Of a stretch of 64,000 nucleotides of DNA, positions 30,258 through 39,149 are shown piece after piece; positions within the stretch are counted from its first letter, which is position 1; every line of letters begins with the position of its first letter. The notes under the pieces are model-generated. The model saw only the letters and a program-made list of their open reading frames with translations, had not been told where the DNA came from and made no database searches. The stretch covers positions 868,001 through 932,000 of the forward strand of contig NZ_AP019011.1 in the NCBI RefSeq assembly GCF_016110345.1. The letters are read 5' to 3'. This stretch comes from Fluviibacter phosphoraccumulans (GTDB lineage Bacteria; Pseudomonadota; Gammaproteobacteria; Burkholderiales; Rhodocyclaceae). Made by a program: the position numbers and the translations under genes.

Positions 30258-31334
30258 TTATTGTGCTTCTGATTCAGCTGCTGCCAAAGACAAGCATTGA
30301 TCAGCATCTATCAGCAAGTAGTCCTGTTTGACGAGGCTTAACAAGGCTTCTTTCGCGCGTGTAGAGCGATGCTTGCTATCTAAGTGAGCTAAGTGATCTT
30401 GAACAGCTTTGACCGCATCGTCATATGGGATTTTGTCAGGCTCCCCCATGAGCTCACGCCCACTCATAAGTATTTTGAATTGGGTCAGTACAATATTCTG
30501 ATTTGGGCCAAGCGGTTTACGCGGCTTCTCGTCTATAAAGGAAGATCCTTCTGGAACGACGGCCAGTGAGCTTCCGATTTCACCATCGTCAGAGGTGTAT
30601 GTGGTTTCGACCAGCTTGAACTCATGTTTGATACCATCTTGCCCGTCTTTTAGTTTGACTACGCACCATTGGTAATGCTTTCCAACAGCCTCGACCTTCA
30701 GAACTACATCAAGGGCTCCTAGTAGGCTTGAGTGTCCCCGGAGACCACGAGTAGCGTCTTTGCCGTCGTGGTGGACAAGCAACACGAGCCCACCGATACG
30801 CGACTGCAGGGTTGTAGCGCCTGCGATTATCTGACCCATGTCTTTTGATGCGTTCTCATCTGCACCAGGTGATGCACGGTTCAGGGTATCAATGATGACC
30901 AGCTTCGTGTCGCCATCGCATTTCATTATGGCTTCGGCCAATTTAGCGGCGGCATTGTTATCCCTAATGTCGAGATCGTTGTACATAAAACGCACACAAG
31001 ATGGCATCGCAGTTTCGTTGTGAGCCTCCCACGCTTTTATGCGGCTATAAAAGCCATGCTTCCCCTCTAGGGCTATATATAGTACGGAGCATTTTTTGGT
31101 CTTACGGCCAAACCAGTTATGCCCCAAGGCAGTAGCCGCCGAAGCATCAAGGCAGAAAAACGATTTGCCTACGCCAGGTGGACCATAGATGGAGCCCAGC
31201 CCGCTTTCTGGAAATACACCATCGATCAACCAGCGCTTCGGAGGATGATTGCGGTGCTGATTAGGTGTGTAGAAGGTGTAGCCGTCGGAAGTGAACGGGC
31301 CGTCGTTGGCCGTGCTTGTTGTCAGGCAGTTCAT
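30258..31334 (-). CDS. RepA-like AAA/RecA-fold ATPase (AAA_25)
   Basis: This 358-residue protein has Walker A SIYGPPGVGKSFFCLDAS, Walker B TKLVIIDTLNRASPGADEN, and GLVLLVHHDGKDATRGLRGH, the pattern of hexameric RepA-type helicases found on plasmids and P4-like or PICI-like elements. The C-terminal region carries a winged-helix-like part (HRSTRAKEALLSLVKQDYLL). The ATG shares one base with the stop of the AlpA-like gene. Probably powers element replication after excision. Confidence 0.82.
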   Translation of the reverse strand: MNCLTTSTANDGPFTSDGYTFYTPNQHRNHPPKRWLIDGVFPESGLGSIYGPPGVGKSFFCLDASAATALGHNWFGRKTKKCSVLYIALEGKHGFYSRIKAWEAHNETAMPSCVRFMYNDLDIRDNNAAAKLAEAIMKCDGDTKLVIIDTLNRASPGADENASKDMGQIIAGATTLQSRIGGLVLLVHHDGKDATRGLRGHSSLLGALDVVLKVEAVGKHYQWCVVKLKDGQDGIKHEFKLVETTYTSDDGEIGSSLAVVPEGSSFIDEKPRKPLGPNQNIVLTQFKILMSGRELMGEPDKIPYDDAVKAVQDHLAHLDSKHRSTRAKEALLSLVKQDYLLIDADQCLSLAAAESEAQ

Positions 31335-31612
31335 TACGCAGCCTCCTTCGACTCAAGCCATGCCTGAACTTCAGCGGTGTTCCAAGCGGTGATACGTTCC
31401 GAAAGCTTTACCGGGCGAACAAACTTGCCATTTTTGACCAGACGCCAGAGGGTGGCAGGAGAGAAGGGAACCACCTTCATTAGCTCCTTCTGGCGCATGT
31501 AGCGGTAGCTTATTTTTGTACCTTCGGCGTTAAAGCTGGGTGAGCGCAATGGCTTGGATCGCTTCCCCTTGCGGTTAGGTGTGGCTGGTGACTGTGTTTC
31601 AGAAGCTTTCAT
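31334..31612 (-). CDS. AlpA-family DNA-binding regulator
   Basis: This 92-residue protein with a basic N-terminal tail has a winged HTH of AlpA/excisionase type: YMRQKELMKVVPFSPATLWR, LVKNGKFVRPVKLSERITAW, NTAEVQAWLESKEAA. AlpA proteins activate integrase or excision genes or act as excisionase. Immediately upstream of the RepA-like gene and in the same operon. Confidence 0.87.
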   Translation of the reverse strand: MKASETQSPATPNRKGKRSKPLRSPSFNAEGTKISYRYMRQKELMKVVPFSPATLWRLVKNGKFVRPVKLSERITAWNTAEVQAWLESKEAA

Positions 31613-31697
31613 ATGGGAACCTCCCGTTGTTTAGGTGGTTCCAATTTTTTCTCCTCTGGTGATAGAAGTCAGGGGTCAAAATCGGATTGATTTTTCT

Positions 31698-32390
31698 TCA
31701 TTTTGACGCTGTCAGTTTGGCCTGTTTTGCCTTACGGGTACGAACAGTCGATGACTTAACTGCGTCTTCTGTGGCTATCTCATGTCTCGGAAAATAGATG
31801 TTGAATACTTCACGGGCTAGATCATAGGATTCGTCTTGCTTCTTTTCACACTCCTTCCGAAGATATCCGCATAACATGTCGAGAACATCGTTCTTCCATG
31901 GCTTTGATTTCTTTCCCGAAGAGCCTTTGGGCTTCTTCTGAATCTCGCTATCGGCTCGATCAATTACTTTCAGAAGTAGTTTTATGTCTAGAGTGAAACG
32001 TTTGCGAAATACGCTCCAGTGCCCAGCTTCGATTGACTGGAATGCTTTGGACATGGTTTGTTCAAGAGGGGATACTTGGTTCAGATAATTATCAAACTGC
32101 ATATTGAGTCTTAACGCGTTGTTTCTGAGTTTTTCACAGGCATTCAGCATTTGTTGCTTTGTAGGTGTACCGATCGCTTTTGATGCAGTCTCTTTAATAG
32201 GCTCTTCCAATCGTGCGAGAAGTTCCTTGTGCAAGCGAAGTGCCTTCTGTGTGTTGATTTGTTGGCTCTCGAATATATTGATCAAACGCAGAAGGTATGT
32301 ATCTACATTTACTGGTTTCTTGGATTCGTTCATCAGCTCCTTGTGCTCTTCTACGGTTTGTTTGAGTGCTTTTATTTCTGCGGACTTCAT
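31698..32390 (-). CDS. Hypothetical helical protein between integrase and AlpA
   Basis: This 230-residue, Lys/Glu-rich protein is predicted mostly helical with coiled-coil-like stretches (EIKALKQTVEEHKELMNESK, ALRLHKELLARLEEPIKETA) and a basic C-terminal tail (TVRTRKAKQAKLTASK). No family recognised. Lies in the same leftward cluster as the integrase and AlpA-like gene. Confidence 0.5.
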   Translation of the reverse strand: MKSAEIKALKQTVEEHKELMNESKKPVNVDTYLLRLINIFESQQINTQKALRLHKELLARLEEPIKETASKAIGTPTKQQMLNACEKLRNNALRLNMQFDNYLNQVSPLEQTMSKAFQSIEAGHWSVFRKRFTLDIKLLLKVIDRADSEIQKKPKGSSGKKSKPWKNDVLDMLCGYLRKECEKKQDESYDLAREVFNIYFPRHEIATEDAVKSSTVRTRKAKQAKLTASK

Positions 32391-32592
32391 TTTTGTTCCT
32401 GTATATGGTTGTCAGACAGAAGAGTCTTCTGTGATTCGTTGGGTTGACATCTACTTGTGAGTTTCATTTGTGTTTGTGCCAAGACTTGGTCAAGGCTAGT
32501 TTTAATTTAGGTCGTGGTACCTACATATAAGAGCCGTTCGCGAGGTTGTGGGCTCGATAATCCGATAACGTCGCAATCTTTGGCGGGCTTGC

Positions 32593-33837
32593 TTACTCAT
32601 GCCCGCCATCTTTTTCTTGGATGTTGGTCAAGTACTTGGCCCAGTCTTGCATCAGGCACTTCCGTTTATCGAATAGGTCACCACGTCGATAAGCCGCTTC
32701 CACTTTGTTGCCTACCGCATGGGCAAGTGCCATTTCTGCGACTTCATTCGGGTAGTCGGTCGTTTCTGCGCACCAGTCACGGAAGGTAGATCGAAACCCG
32801 TGGGGTACTGCGTTGACATTCATCCGGCGTAAGACTGCGGATAGCGTCATGTCTGATAGTGGTTTGCCTTTGGCTGTGCCCGATTTCGGTTTGTGCGAGC
32901 TTGGGAATACGTACTCACAGAAGGCAGTCGCTTTCAGTGAGGAGAGGATAGCCATTGCCGAATCGGACAGAGGAACGCGATGCTCTTTGCTGGCTTTCAT
33001 CCGATTAGCAGGAATGACCCATAGTGCATTATCCAAATCGAACTCTGCCCACGTCGCTCCCCGGACTTCGCCAGACCGGGTGGCCGTGAGGATAGCGAAC
33101 TCAAGGGCACGCGCTCCAATGCCGTCATGGACTTTAAGTGTTGCCATGAAGGCCGGTGCATCTTGGTAGGGTAGCGCCTTGTGATGCGCCGTCTTGGCGA
33201 CTTTGTTTGGGGCAGGGAGCAGCTTATCCAGACAGCCTTTCCATTTCGCAGGGTTCGACCCCGTGCGATAACCACGGACAATCGCCCAGTCAATAATGCA
33301 TTCGAGACGTCCACGGAGGCGTGTCGCCGTCTCTGTTTTTGTGCGCCATATTGGATCTAATACCCCCATGATCTGGGTCAGGTTCAAATCGCGGACTAGA
33401 GTTGAACCTATTTTTGGGGTTGCGTAGAGCTTGATCGTGTTTTCCCATTGCTGAGCGTGCTTCGCGTTTCGCCAGCCATCACGTTGTGCTTTGATATACA
33501 AGGCCGCTGCTTCCTTGAAGGTAACAGCCTGTGACTGCTCAGCAATGAGCCTGCTCCGGGCGGACTTAGCTTCTAGGATTGGGTCGATTCCTTGAGCAAT
33601 TTTGGTTCTTGCTTGTCGGGCGCGATCCTTGGCTTCGGCTAGCGTGACGCTGGGGTAACCCCCAAGCCCCATGTCTTTACGCTTACCGTTAATCTGATAG
33701 CGGAGAATCCAGCTCCTAGAGCCGGTTTCAGTTACATTGAGTCCCAACCCCGTGACATCGCCAACGAAATTGATGCCCCGGCGCGAAATCCCTGCGACAG
33801 CCAGAGCGCCGAGTCCCCTTTTGTGATTACCCATCAT
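32593..33837 (-). CDS. P4-type tyrosine integrase (DUF4102)
   Basis: This 414-residue integrase of the tRNA-targeting P4 type has an N-terminal arm-binding domain (SRSWILRYQINGKRKDMGLG, GYPSVTLAEAKDRARQ). The catalytic half has ILTATRSGEVRGATWAEFDL (Arg), HGFRSTFRDWCAETTDYP (His-x-x-Arg) and VEAAYRRGDLFDKR with the nucleophilic Tyr. It lies beside attR, facing inward, and pairs with the tRNA-Ser attL 13.5 kb away. Intact. Its promoter region coincides with copy B of the long inverted repeat. Confidence 0.93.
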   Translation of the reverse strand: MMGNHKRGLGALAVAGISRRGINFVGDVTGLGLNVTETGSRSWILRYQINGKRKDMGLGGYPSVTLAEAKDRARQARTKIAQGIDPILEAKSARSRLIAEQSQAVTFKEAAALYIKAQRDGWRNAKHAQQWENTIKLYATPKIGSTLVRDLNLTQIMGVLDPIWRTKTETATRLRGRLECIIDWAIVRGYRTGSNPAKWKGCLDKLLPAPNKVAKTAHHKALPYQDAPAFMATLKVHDGIGARALEFAILTATRSGEVRGATWAEFDLDNALWVIPANRMKASKEHRVPLSDSAMAILSSLKATAFCEYVFPSSHKPKSGTAKGKPLSDMTLSAVLRRMNVNAVPHGFRSTFRDWCAETTDYPNEVAEMALAHAVGNKVEAAYRRGDLFDKRKCLMQDWAKYLTNIQEKDGGHE

Positions 33838-33857
33838 CTATCCACCTTGCAAAATCA

Positions 33858-34010
33858 GATGGATTAAATTTTTACATGCCGGTCAACGCTCGGGGAAAAT
33901 TCAATGTCACCCCTCCGAAACCCGCGTCGTATAAGGCAACTTGCTGGAGCTCCCTTCGTTATTGGGCTCTGGAGCTTTGCCCCTCCGCAGCCCTTGTTCG
34001 ACTTGGGTTC
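33858..34010 (-). repeat. Long imperfect inverted repeat, copy B (integrase leader)
   Basis: Read on the minus strand it has GAGCCCAATAACGAAGGG, GCCTTATACGAC, GGGTTTCGGAGGGGTGA and CATGTAAAAATTTAATC in the same order and similar spacing as copy A at 22390-22542. It sits just before the integrase start. The remaining bases between it and attR (34011-34182) show no gene. Confidence 0.75.
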
Positions 34011-34182
34011 TGACGATGGGTAAAATTGGGATTTTGGGGCTCACCCATCATTCCTCCCATCAGAATTTTTGCGACTTGGTTGGATGCGGTGAGCTATTAT
34101 GAGGCTCTGACTTTGATGGCGGTGAATCGAAGGTATGGCTATATGAGACTGAGTAGCACTAGGTGAGGGGTTGTCTTAGTAG

Positions 34183-34198
34183 TTCTCGTCTCCGCCAA
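34183..34198 (+). other. attR of integrative element
   Basis: TTCTCGTCTCCGCCAA is an exact copy of the tRNA-Ser 3' end at 20616-20631. It is followed by a strong terminator that would originally have ended the tRNA transcript. Confidence 0.88.
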
Positions 34199-34202
34199 AT
34201 AC

Positions 34203-34243
34203 AAGGGTTTCAGAGGTTAATGCTTCTGAAACCCTTTCTCTTT
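34203..34243 (+). terminator. Displaced tRNA-Ser terminator
   Basis: AAGGGTTTCAGA (34203-34214) pairs perfectly with TCTGAAACCCTT (34225-34236), followed by TCTCTTT. It is separated from tRNA-Ser by the inserted element. Confidence 0.82.
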
Positions 34244-34482
34244 GTGGGTTCCAGAGTTTTAACGGCTGTAAATCCGCACCAGAAGACGATTCCAGGGGTT
34301 GCCGTTTATCAAAAAACGACCTTCTCGGAAACCCATATGGAACTTGTATGCAAGTATGTTCCATACGACCCTAAATATATTTACAAAATTTCACCAAACT
34401 GTCGCTTGGGTGCAACAGATTCGCTCGTCCTTAATCCAAAGTAAGTATAAAATCTTTTTTTATATCTTTAGTCGGAAATCAC
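34244..34482 (+). other. Leader region of the SHOCT lipoprotein gene
   Basis: No gene is seen. TATGGAAC (34337-34344) and GTTCCATA (about 34360-34367) form a dyad. An AT-rich stretch near 34445-34470 with TATAAA- and TATATC-like boxes probably holds the promoter. Confidence 0.35.
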
Positions 34483-35109
34483 ATGAATCGAATTGCTGCC
34501 TTGGGCTTATCCGTGATCGTTGCGTCAAATCTGACTGGCTGTGCCGTTGTAATGGCTGCCAAGCAACCTGACTACAAGAATGTTGATCTTTTTAAACCCG
34601 GAACGACAAGAGGGCAGTTGCTAGGCGAGTTTGGCCAGCCCGTCTCGACCGAGACTCGCAAAGACGGAACCAAGTGCGACACCTTTAGTTTTGTTCAGGG
34701 CTACAGTGGCGGAGCCAAGGCTGGCAGAGCTGTCGGCCATGCGATCGCTGACGTATTGACGCTGGGTCTCTGGGAAGTCATCGGGACGCCAACAGAGGCG
34801 GTTTTAAACGGCAACACCGTCGGATATCAGGCTTGCTATGGCCAAGACGAACGTGTGACCGAGATCACTCTGCTGACCAAAGATGACGGCAAGGGCCTCC
34901 GCAGTGCGGATGGCGAAGTGGTAACCGCACCAGCCCCTCAAGAGGGTTCTGTAGTCACGACACCCGCATATGCAAAGCCACAAGTGCAACCATCTGTATC
35001 TGGTAACCCACAGCAAAAACTACAAGAATTGAAGGGGTTGCGTCAGGAAGGTCTTATTACTGATGCCGAGTATAAGAAAAAGCGTCAAGACATCCTTAAC
35101 CAGATGTAA
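34483..35109 (+). CDS. Lipoprotein with C-terminal SHOCT domain
   Basis: This 208-residue protein has a signal peptide with lipobox SNLTGCAVV, so it is predicted outer- or inner-membrane lipoprotein. A SmpA/OmlA-like middle is suggested by DLFKPGTTRGQLLGEFGQPV. The C-terminal SHOCT motif is KLQELKGLRQEGLITDAEYK with KKRQDIL. SHOCT segments are short oligomerisation helices. First chromosomal gene right of the element. Function unknown. Confidence 0.75.
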   Translation: MNRIAALGLSVIVASNLTGCAVVMAAKQPDYKNVDLFKPGTTRGQLLGEFGQPVSTETRKDGTKCDTFSFVQGYSGGAKAGRAVGHAIADVLTLGLWEVIGTPTEAVLNGNTVGYQACYGQDERVTEITLLTKDDGKGLRSADGEVVTAPAPQEGSVVTTPAYAKPQVQPSVSGNPQQKLQELKGLRQEGLITDAEYKKKRQDILNQM

Positions 35110-35249
35110 GGGTGGGGGCTCTGTCTCAAACTCTCTAGGAGCTACTCTTTACCGGGGCGCAGGTGAGGGGGTAGTCCTCCCATTGGTTAGGGGGAGATAG
35201 AAGTATAATTTTCTCAGAAAGAAGGAGTTTTACGGGATTAAGTCTAAGT

Positions 35250-35852
35250 CTATCTGTAGCCGGATGCAGGCACTATAGATCGAAACGTCATGTTTATTCT
35301 CGGGCCAACAGGGCGCTTGGTTTTAAGCAGACTGTGCGACCAATATGTTTGGGTTGGTGGGTACATGATCAGCGCGCTGCCGTGTTCAAGGTTCAGGCTG
35401 ATCGTAGTTTTGTCTGATTTGTGCCGAAATGCGAACTTGCGCGTTGCGCCAAGGCTGAGTGATGCAATGGGCGCTTGGCAATTGAGTTCTTTTTCATCAT
35501 CGCTGTGCCATCCCATGCCTTCATCCCCATCGTGATAAAGATTCAGCAGGCACGCATTAAATGAATGATTTGCCACGTGCTCCATGACCTTTTTGATCAT
35601 TAGCAGTTCGCTTGTCCAAGGGTTCGGCGCTCGTTCAATGCCAGCATATCGATAGGTGCATCCGGGGTCGCCAATCCACACAAATTTTCTCTTCATAATA
35701 ATCTGCTTGCCGAACATCAAAACCTGATCGCTTTGCCAATCAAGCCCGTGATGCAACTGGTTGAACAGGGCAGTGGCCTCATGGGCGTCGATTGCCGCCG
35801 GCCAGTAGGCAATTAGGCCATCTTGAGGGAGTTGTGGTTCAGACTCGGACAT
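35250..35852 (-). CDS. alkB: AlkB-type 2-oxoglutarate/Fe(II) dioxygenase
   Basis: This 200-residue protein is of the AlkB family, which repairs alkylated bases in DNA/RNA by oxidative demethylation. Iron ligands are visible: GMGWHSDDEKEL (H-x-D) and TYWSHSLLKT (distal His); 2-oxoglutarate-binding arginines are in GPRINMTFR. NLYHDGDEGMGWH is a family signature. It is divergent from the amidase gene. The symbol is given by family; subgroup (AlkB2/3-like) is not resolved. Confidence 0.85.
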   Translation of the reverse strand: MSESEPQLPQDGLIAYWPAAIDAHEATALFNQLHHGLDWQSDQVLMFGKQIIMKRKFVWIGDPGCTYRYAGIERAPNPWTSELLMIKKVMEHVANHSFNACLLNLYHDGDEGMGWHSDDEKELNCQAPIASLSLGATRKFAFRHKSDKTTISLNLEHGSALIMYPPTQTYWSHSLLKTKRPVGPRINMTFRSIVPASGYR

Positions 35853-35927
35853 GGCGAAAGGTATCCTTAATCACTAACATCGTGCCATAGTTTGGTCTGT
35901 TCAGCTGAAATCGTTTTTGGGGGTCAT

Positions 35928-36683
35928 GTGGATCGTATCTGGGTTCGCTTTCTGTCGTTTATCTTGTGTGGTGCGCTGGTTGGCTGTGCGTCATTCAAAC
36001 CGGATTCAACGTTACCGTTAAGCGTGGTACCCAGCCCGAACGCCGATGAGCGACGGCCTTCACTGGTGGTTATTCATTACACCAGCAATGATGATGCGGC
36101 CCATTCTTTGAAAACGCTGACATCTCCTGAGCGACGTGTCAGTGCACATTATCTGATTAGCCGGGCAGGGGCGCTTTATCAAATGGTGCCGGAGTCACGT
36201 CGTGCCTGGCACGCTGGACAAGCTTACTGGGCTGGTATTACGGATGTTAATTCGGCATCGATCGGGATTGAGCTGGACAATAATGGCGCCGAGCCATACG
36301 ACGATGCACAGTTAGCGACACTGCAAGCGCTCTTGCACGATCTACGGGTACGTTACCGGATTCCTGCGGCTAATTTTGTCGGGCACTCAGATGTCGCGCC
36401 AGGTCGCAAGATCGATCCGGGTGCGTATTTTCCGTGGCAGCAGCTGGCCACTTCTGGGTTCGGGCTCTGGTGTACGAGTGCGGCTGAAACGACGGAACCC
36501 GTCCCGATCAGCATGCCGGTCATGCTGACACTGCTCGGTTATGATCCAAGATTGCCGGATGCCTCGCGCGAAGCCTTCCGTTTACATTATTTAAGCGACG
36601 GCCACGGAGGGCTGAGTGACGATGATGCGCTCGCCCAACGCATGGCTTACTGTTTGTTAAAGCAGAAGATTGGCCAGGAATAA
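35928..36683 (+). CDS. N-acetylmuramoyl-L-alanine amidase (AmiD/AmpD-like lipoprotein)
   Basis: This protein has about 251 residues from GTG 35928, preceded by GGGGGT; the longer frame from 35892 adds no signal. The N-terminus carries lipobox ALVGCASF. The amidase_2 fold shows SLVVIHYTSND (zinc His), VSAHYLISRAG, ASIGIELDNNG and NFVGHSDVAPGRKIDPGAYF (second zinc His, Asp). It is predicted to cleave the amide bond between MurNAc and L-Ala in the periplasm. A C-terminal peptidoglycan-binding-like region may follow (VMLTLLGYDPRLPDASREAF). Confidence 0.87.
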   Translation: MDRIWVRFLSFILCGALVGCASFKPDSTLPLSVVPSPNADERRPSLVVIHYTSNDDAAHSLKTLTSPERRVSAHYLISRAGALYQMVPESRRAWHAGQAYWAGITDVNSASIGIELDNNGAEPYDDAQLATLQALLHDLRVRYRIPAANFVGHSDVAPGRKIDPGAYFPWQQLATSGFGLWCTSAAETTEPVPISMPVMLTLLGYDPRLPDASREAFRLHYLSDGHGGLSDDDALAQRMAYCLLKQKIGQE

Positions 36684-36764
36684 TGACGCCTGAGCCAGTC
36701 GCTTTGGGTCATTGTCAATATCTCTATAGAATACGGCGATTAGCGTAGGAACTAACGATTAACC

Positions 36765-37184
36765 ATGAAAAAACTAACGAACCTATTTGTACTGCTTGGC
36801 CTCTCATTGGCCGCGATCCTTTTTGGCTATGCCATCGCCGTGGAGCTAGTGCATGCCACAATCGAAGCCTTTCATCAGGGTATATCTGAATCCGATGCGT
36901 TGGTGTTGCTACTAACGGTTATCGATGCCGCGCTGGTGATTGACCTTGCTTCTTTGGTCATTGGTAATGCAGCCGCTGAAATTAAAGGCGATGCGGTCAA
37001 AGACAGTGCTTACATCAAAGAGAAGTTGAGCTTTTCTCTGGTAACAATTTCTGGGGTGAATCTGCTGAAGGTGCTGACGGATATCGCCAGCACGGAGGTC
37101 CGTGTGGTTGTTGGCGCAGCAGTTATCCATTTAGTATTTCTGATCACGTTGGTCGCAGTGAAGCGCTTAAATAATGCGCATTAA
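36765..37184 (+). CDS. Membrane protein, UPF0114/YqhA-like
   Basis: This 139-residue protein has about four hydrophobic segments (LFVLLGLSLAAILFGYAIAV; LVLLLTVIDAALVIDLASLV; VTISGVNLLKVLTDI; VVGAAVIHLVFLITLVAV). The ID.ALV and ISGV.LLKV blocks resemble UPF0114. Function unknown. Confidence 0.5.
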   Translation: MKKLTNLFVLLGLSLAAILFGYAIAVELVHATIEAFHQGISESDALVLLLTVIDAALVIDLASLVIGNAAAEIKGDAVKDSAYIKEKLSFSLVTISGVNLLKVLTDIASTEVRVVVGAAVIHLVFLITLVAVKRLNNAH

Positions 37185-37202
37185 CTGGGTAAGAGCGCAA
37201 TC

Positions 37203-37700
37203 TTGATACGTCTGATGAGCGTTGTGCTCAGCCTATCGACTTTGTTATTACAGCCGGTACAGGCTGGTCCGATGGCTGCTTGTGATAACGTGATTCGTTC
37301 CGGTAGTGAAACCTGGGCCTACAAAAATTGTCTGCCGGCTGCCGAGGATGGCACCCCCAAGGCGCAGGTGGTTGTGGGCATGGCGTTAATGACCGGGGTA
37401 GGGGTTTTAAAGAATCCGGAGTTGGCGGTCGTTTGGTTCAGGCGCGCTGCCGACCAGAATTATCCCGCAGGTTTGTATCAATTGGGTCTGGCTAAAATTG
37501 CCGGGATGGGCATAGCGCAGGATGAATCGGCGGGTATGGCGCTCATACAGAAAGCAGCAACGGCAGGGGACCCGGAAGCCAAAGGTTTTTTAACAGAGCT
37601 GGGGATGCCACAGGAACCGGAAAAACCGCAACGTAAACGTATCAAGAATGATTGCGTGGGTGTGGGTTGTGGCAGGCCTTTAGACCCATTCTCCAGATAA
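37203..37700 (+). CDS. Sel1-like repeat periplasmic protein
   Basis: This protein of about 161-165 residues has a signal peptide (SVVLSLSTLLLQPVQAG). Two to three Sel1 repeats are readable: KAQVVVGMALMTGVGVLKNP with LAVVWFRRAADQ, then AGLYQLGLAKIAGMGIAQDE with AGMALIQKAATAG. These TPR-like repeats mediate protein contacts. The start is either TTG 37203 or ATG 37215; the latter gives a better signal peptide. Confidence 0.75.
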   Translation: MIRLMSVVLSLSTLLLQPVQAGPMAACDNVIRSGSETWAYKNCLPAAEDGTPKAQVVVGMALMTGVGVLKNPELAVVWFRRAADQNYPAGLYQLGLAKIAGMGIAQDESAGMALIQKAATAGDPEAKGFLTELGMPQEPEKPQRKRIKNDCVGVGCGRPLDPFSR

Positions 37701-37730
37701 GTATCTGTAAACCGGGCTTATACTCTTCAG

Positions 37731-37976
37731 ATGGTTGGATTAATAACGAAACAGATGCTCTTGGTGCTCGTCGGTGGATTTGCACTGGCGGGTTGTGCGA
37801 CTTCGTGGGAGCGTTCCACGACCGCTAACGCAACCGGGTGTGCCCCCGAAGAGATTAAAGTAGCCAGTGAGTCCGGTGCCTTTGACGCCATCAGGATGTG
37901 GAATGCAACCTGTCGCGGGAAAACCTACCGCTGTGTTTTTGTCGGCGGCGATAAGGGCGGCTGTTATCAGAGTTAG
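37731..37976 (+). CDS. Small lipoprotein
   Basis: This 81-residue protein has a signal peptide and lipobox FALAGCATSW, then a short Cys-containing domain (GCAPEEIKVA, NATCRGKTYRCVFVGGDKGG). No family recognised. Its 3' end overlaps the convergent gene by 4 nt. Confidence 0.6.
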   Translation: MVGLITKQMLLVLVGGFALAGCATSWERSTTANATGCAPEEIKVASESGAFDAIRMWNATCRGKTYRCVFVGGDKGGCYQS

Positions 37977-38224
37977 CGTTGCTTCATCGACAGGTCGATC
38001 ATGCGGGATGAAACTTCCGACTTGAAATAGGCATGAGCCCCTACTAAAGCGGCGGCGATCAGCGGCAGTGCAGCAAACGGCGTTTGCGCAAAGTACCACA
38101 TGCCGCAAGCAATAATGAGCAACACAAAAGCGGCTTTAGCCTTCTGGTCGGCTATCTTTTGTACGTCTTCCTGCTTTAAGCCATTGTTGATGGCTTTTGC
38201 AGCCGCTTTTTCTACGAAACTCAT
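37973..38224 (-). CDS. Small two-segment membrane protein
   Basis: This protein has about 83 residues from MSFVEKAAAKAINN. Two hydrophobic stretches (AAFVLLIIACGMWYFAQTPF, ALPLIAAALVGAHAYF). No family recognised. Confidence 0.5.
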   Translation of the reverse strand: MSFVEKAAAKAINNGLKQEDVQKIADQKAKAAFVLLIIACGMWYFAQTPFAALPLIAAALVGAHAYFKSEVSSRMIDLSMKQR

Positions 38225-38369
38225 GCCAGGCCTCATGTATTAATTTTCAAGTTATCTTAACTCATGCCTGAAATCATTTCATGATGAGACGTGTACTTGT
38301 GCCCGGTTTTTTGTAGTATTTTCGCTTTAAATCAATCCGTAAAGACCAACTTTAAAGCGGGGGGCGTTG

Positions 38370-39149
38370 ATGCCGAACACATTAAATCGAAAACCGCAGG
38401 ATGTTTATTTCTTCTGCACTTGTCTGGTGGATTTGTTTGTTCCAGAGGCAGGGTTAGATGCGGTCACCTTGCTGGAGCGCGAAGGCGTTCGCGTGCACTT
38501 CCCGGAAGATCAAACCTGTTGCGGTCAGCCAGCGTATACCAGTGGTCAACCGGAAGAAGCGCTTGCTGTGGCGCGACAGCAACTGGATCTGTTTCCAGAG
38601 CCCTGGCCGATTGTGCTGCCATCGGGTTCTTGTACCGGCATGATGCGCCATCATTACCCGACGCTGTTTGCGGGGACAGCAGATGCCGCCAACGCAGCAG
38701 CAGTGGCGGCTCGTGTTTGGGAGCTCAGTGAGTTTCTTGCAACAGTCCTTGATTTTAATCGTCCTGATTCCGGTGCCGTATGTACCGTTGCCTTGCATAC
38801 GTCGTGCTCGGCCCGCCGGGAAACGGGGGCGCTATCTGCCACGCGAGCACTGCTGCAAGGACTGGAAGGTGTGACGTTGAAAGTGCAGGACCATGAGTCC
38901 GAATGCTGTGGCTTTGGCGGTATGTTCAGCGTGCGTCATCCGGAAATTTCCGGTGGGATTGTGCGCGATAAGGTGGCATCGATTAAAGCCTGTGAGGCCG
39001 ATGCGCTTATCACGGGTGATTGTGGCTGCATGCTCAATATAACCGGCCATGCGGCCAAGATTGGTCAGCCTTTAAATGGCAAACATCTGGCCACGTTTCT
39101 GCTCGAAAGAACGGGCGGCACAACGGTAGCCATGAAGGACAAGGCATGA
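38370..39149 (+). CDS. lutA: L-lactate oxidation complex subunit LutA (Cys-rich CCG protein)
   Basis: This 259-residue protein has two Cys-rich CCG domains: YFFCTCLVDLFVP, FPEDQTCCGQPAY, LPSGSCTGMMRHHYP, then HTSCSARRE, ESECCGFGGMFSVRHP and ITGDCGCMLNITG. LutABC oxidises lactate to pyruvate in the cytoplasm. The first ATG after the TTG at 38367 is used. The stop overlaps lutC by 4 nt. Confidence 0.9.
   Translation: MPNTLNRKPQDVYFFCTCLVDLFVPEAGLDAVTLLEREGVRVHFPEDQTCCGQPAYTSGQPEEALAVARQQLDLFPEPWPIVLPSGSCTGMMRHHYPTLFAGTADAANAAAVAARVWELSEFLATVLDFNRPDSGAVCTVALHTSCSARRETGALSATRALLQGLEGVTLKVQDHESECCGFGGMFSVRHPEISGGIVRDKVASIKACEADALITGDCGCMLNITGHAAKIGQPLNGKHLATFLLERTGGTTVAMKDKA

Noticed and set aside
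34163..34444. 93-codon ORF across attR and the displaced terminator
   Set aside because: Spans a recombination site and an intrinsic terminator; no coding signal.
39020..39145. N-terminal extension of the lutC frame
   Set aside because: Overlaps lutA in another frame; the ATGA overlap at 39146 marks the true start.
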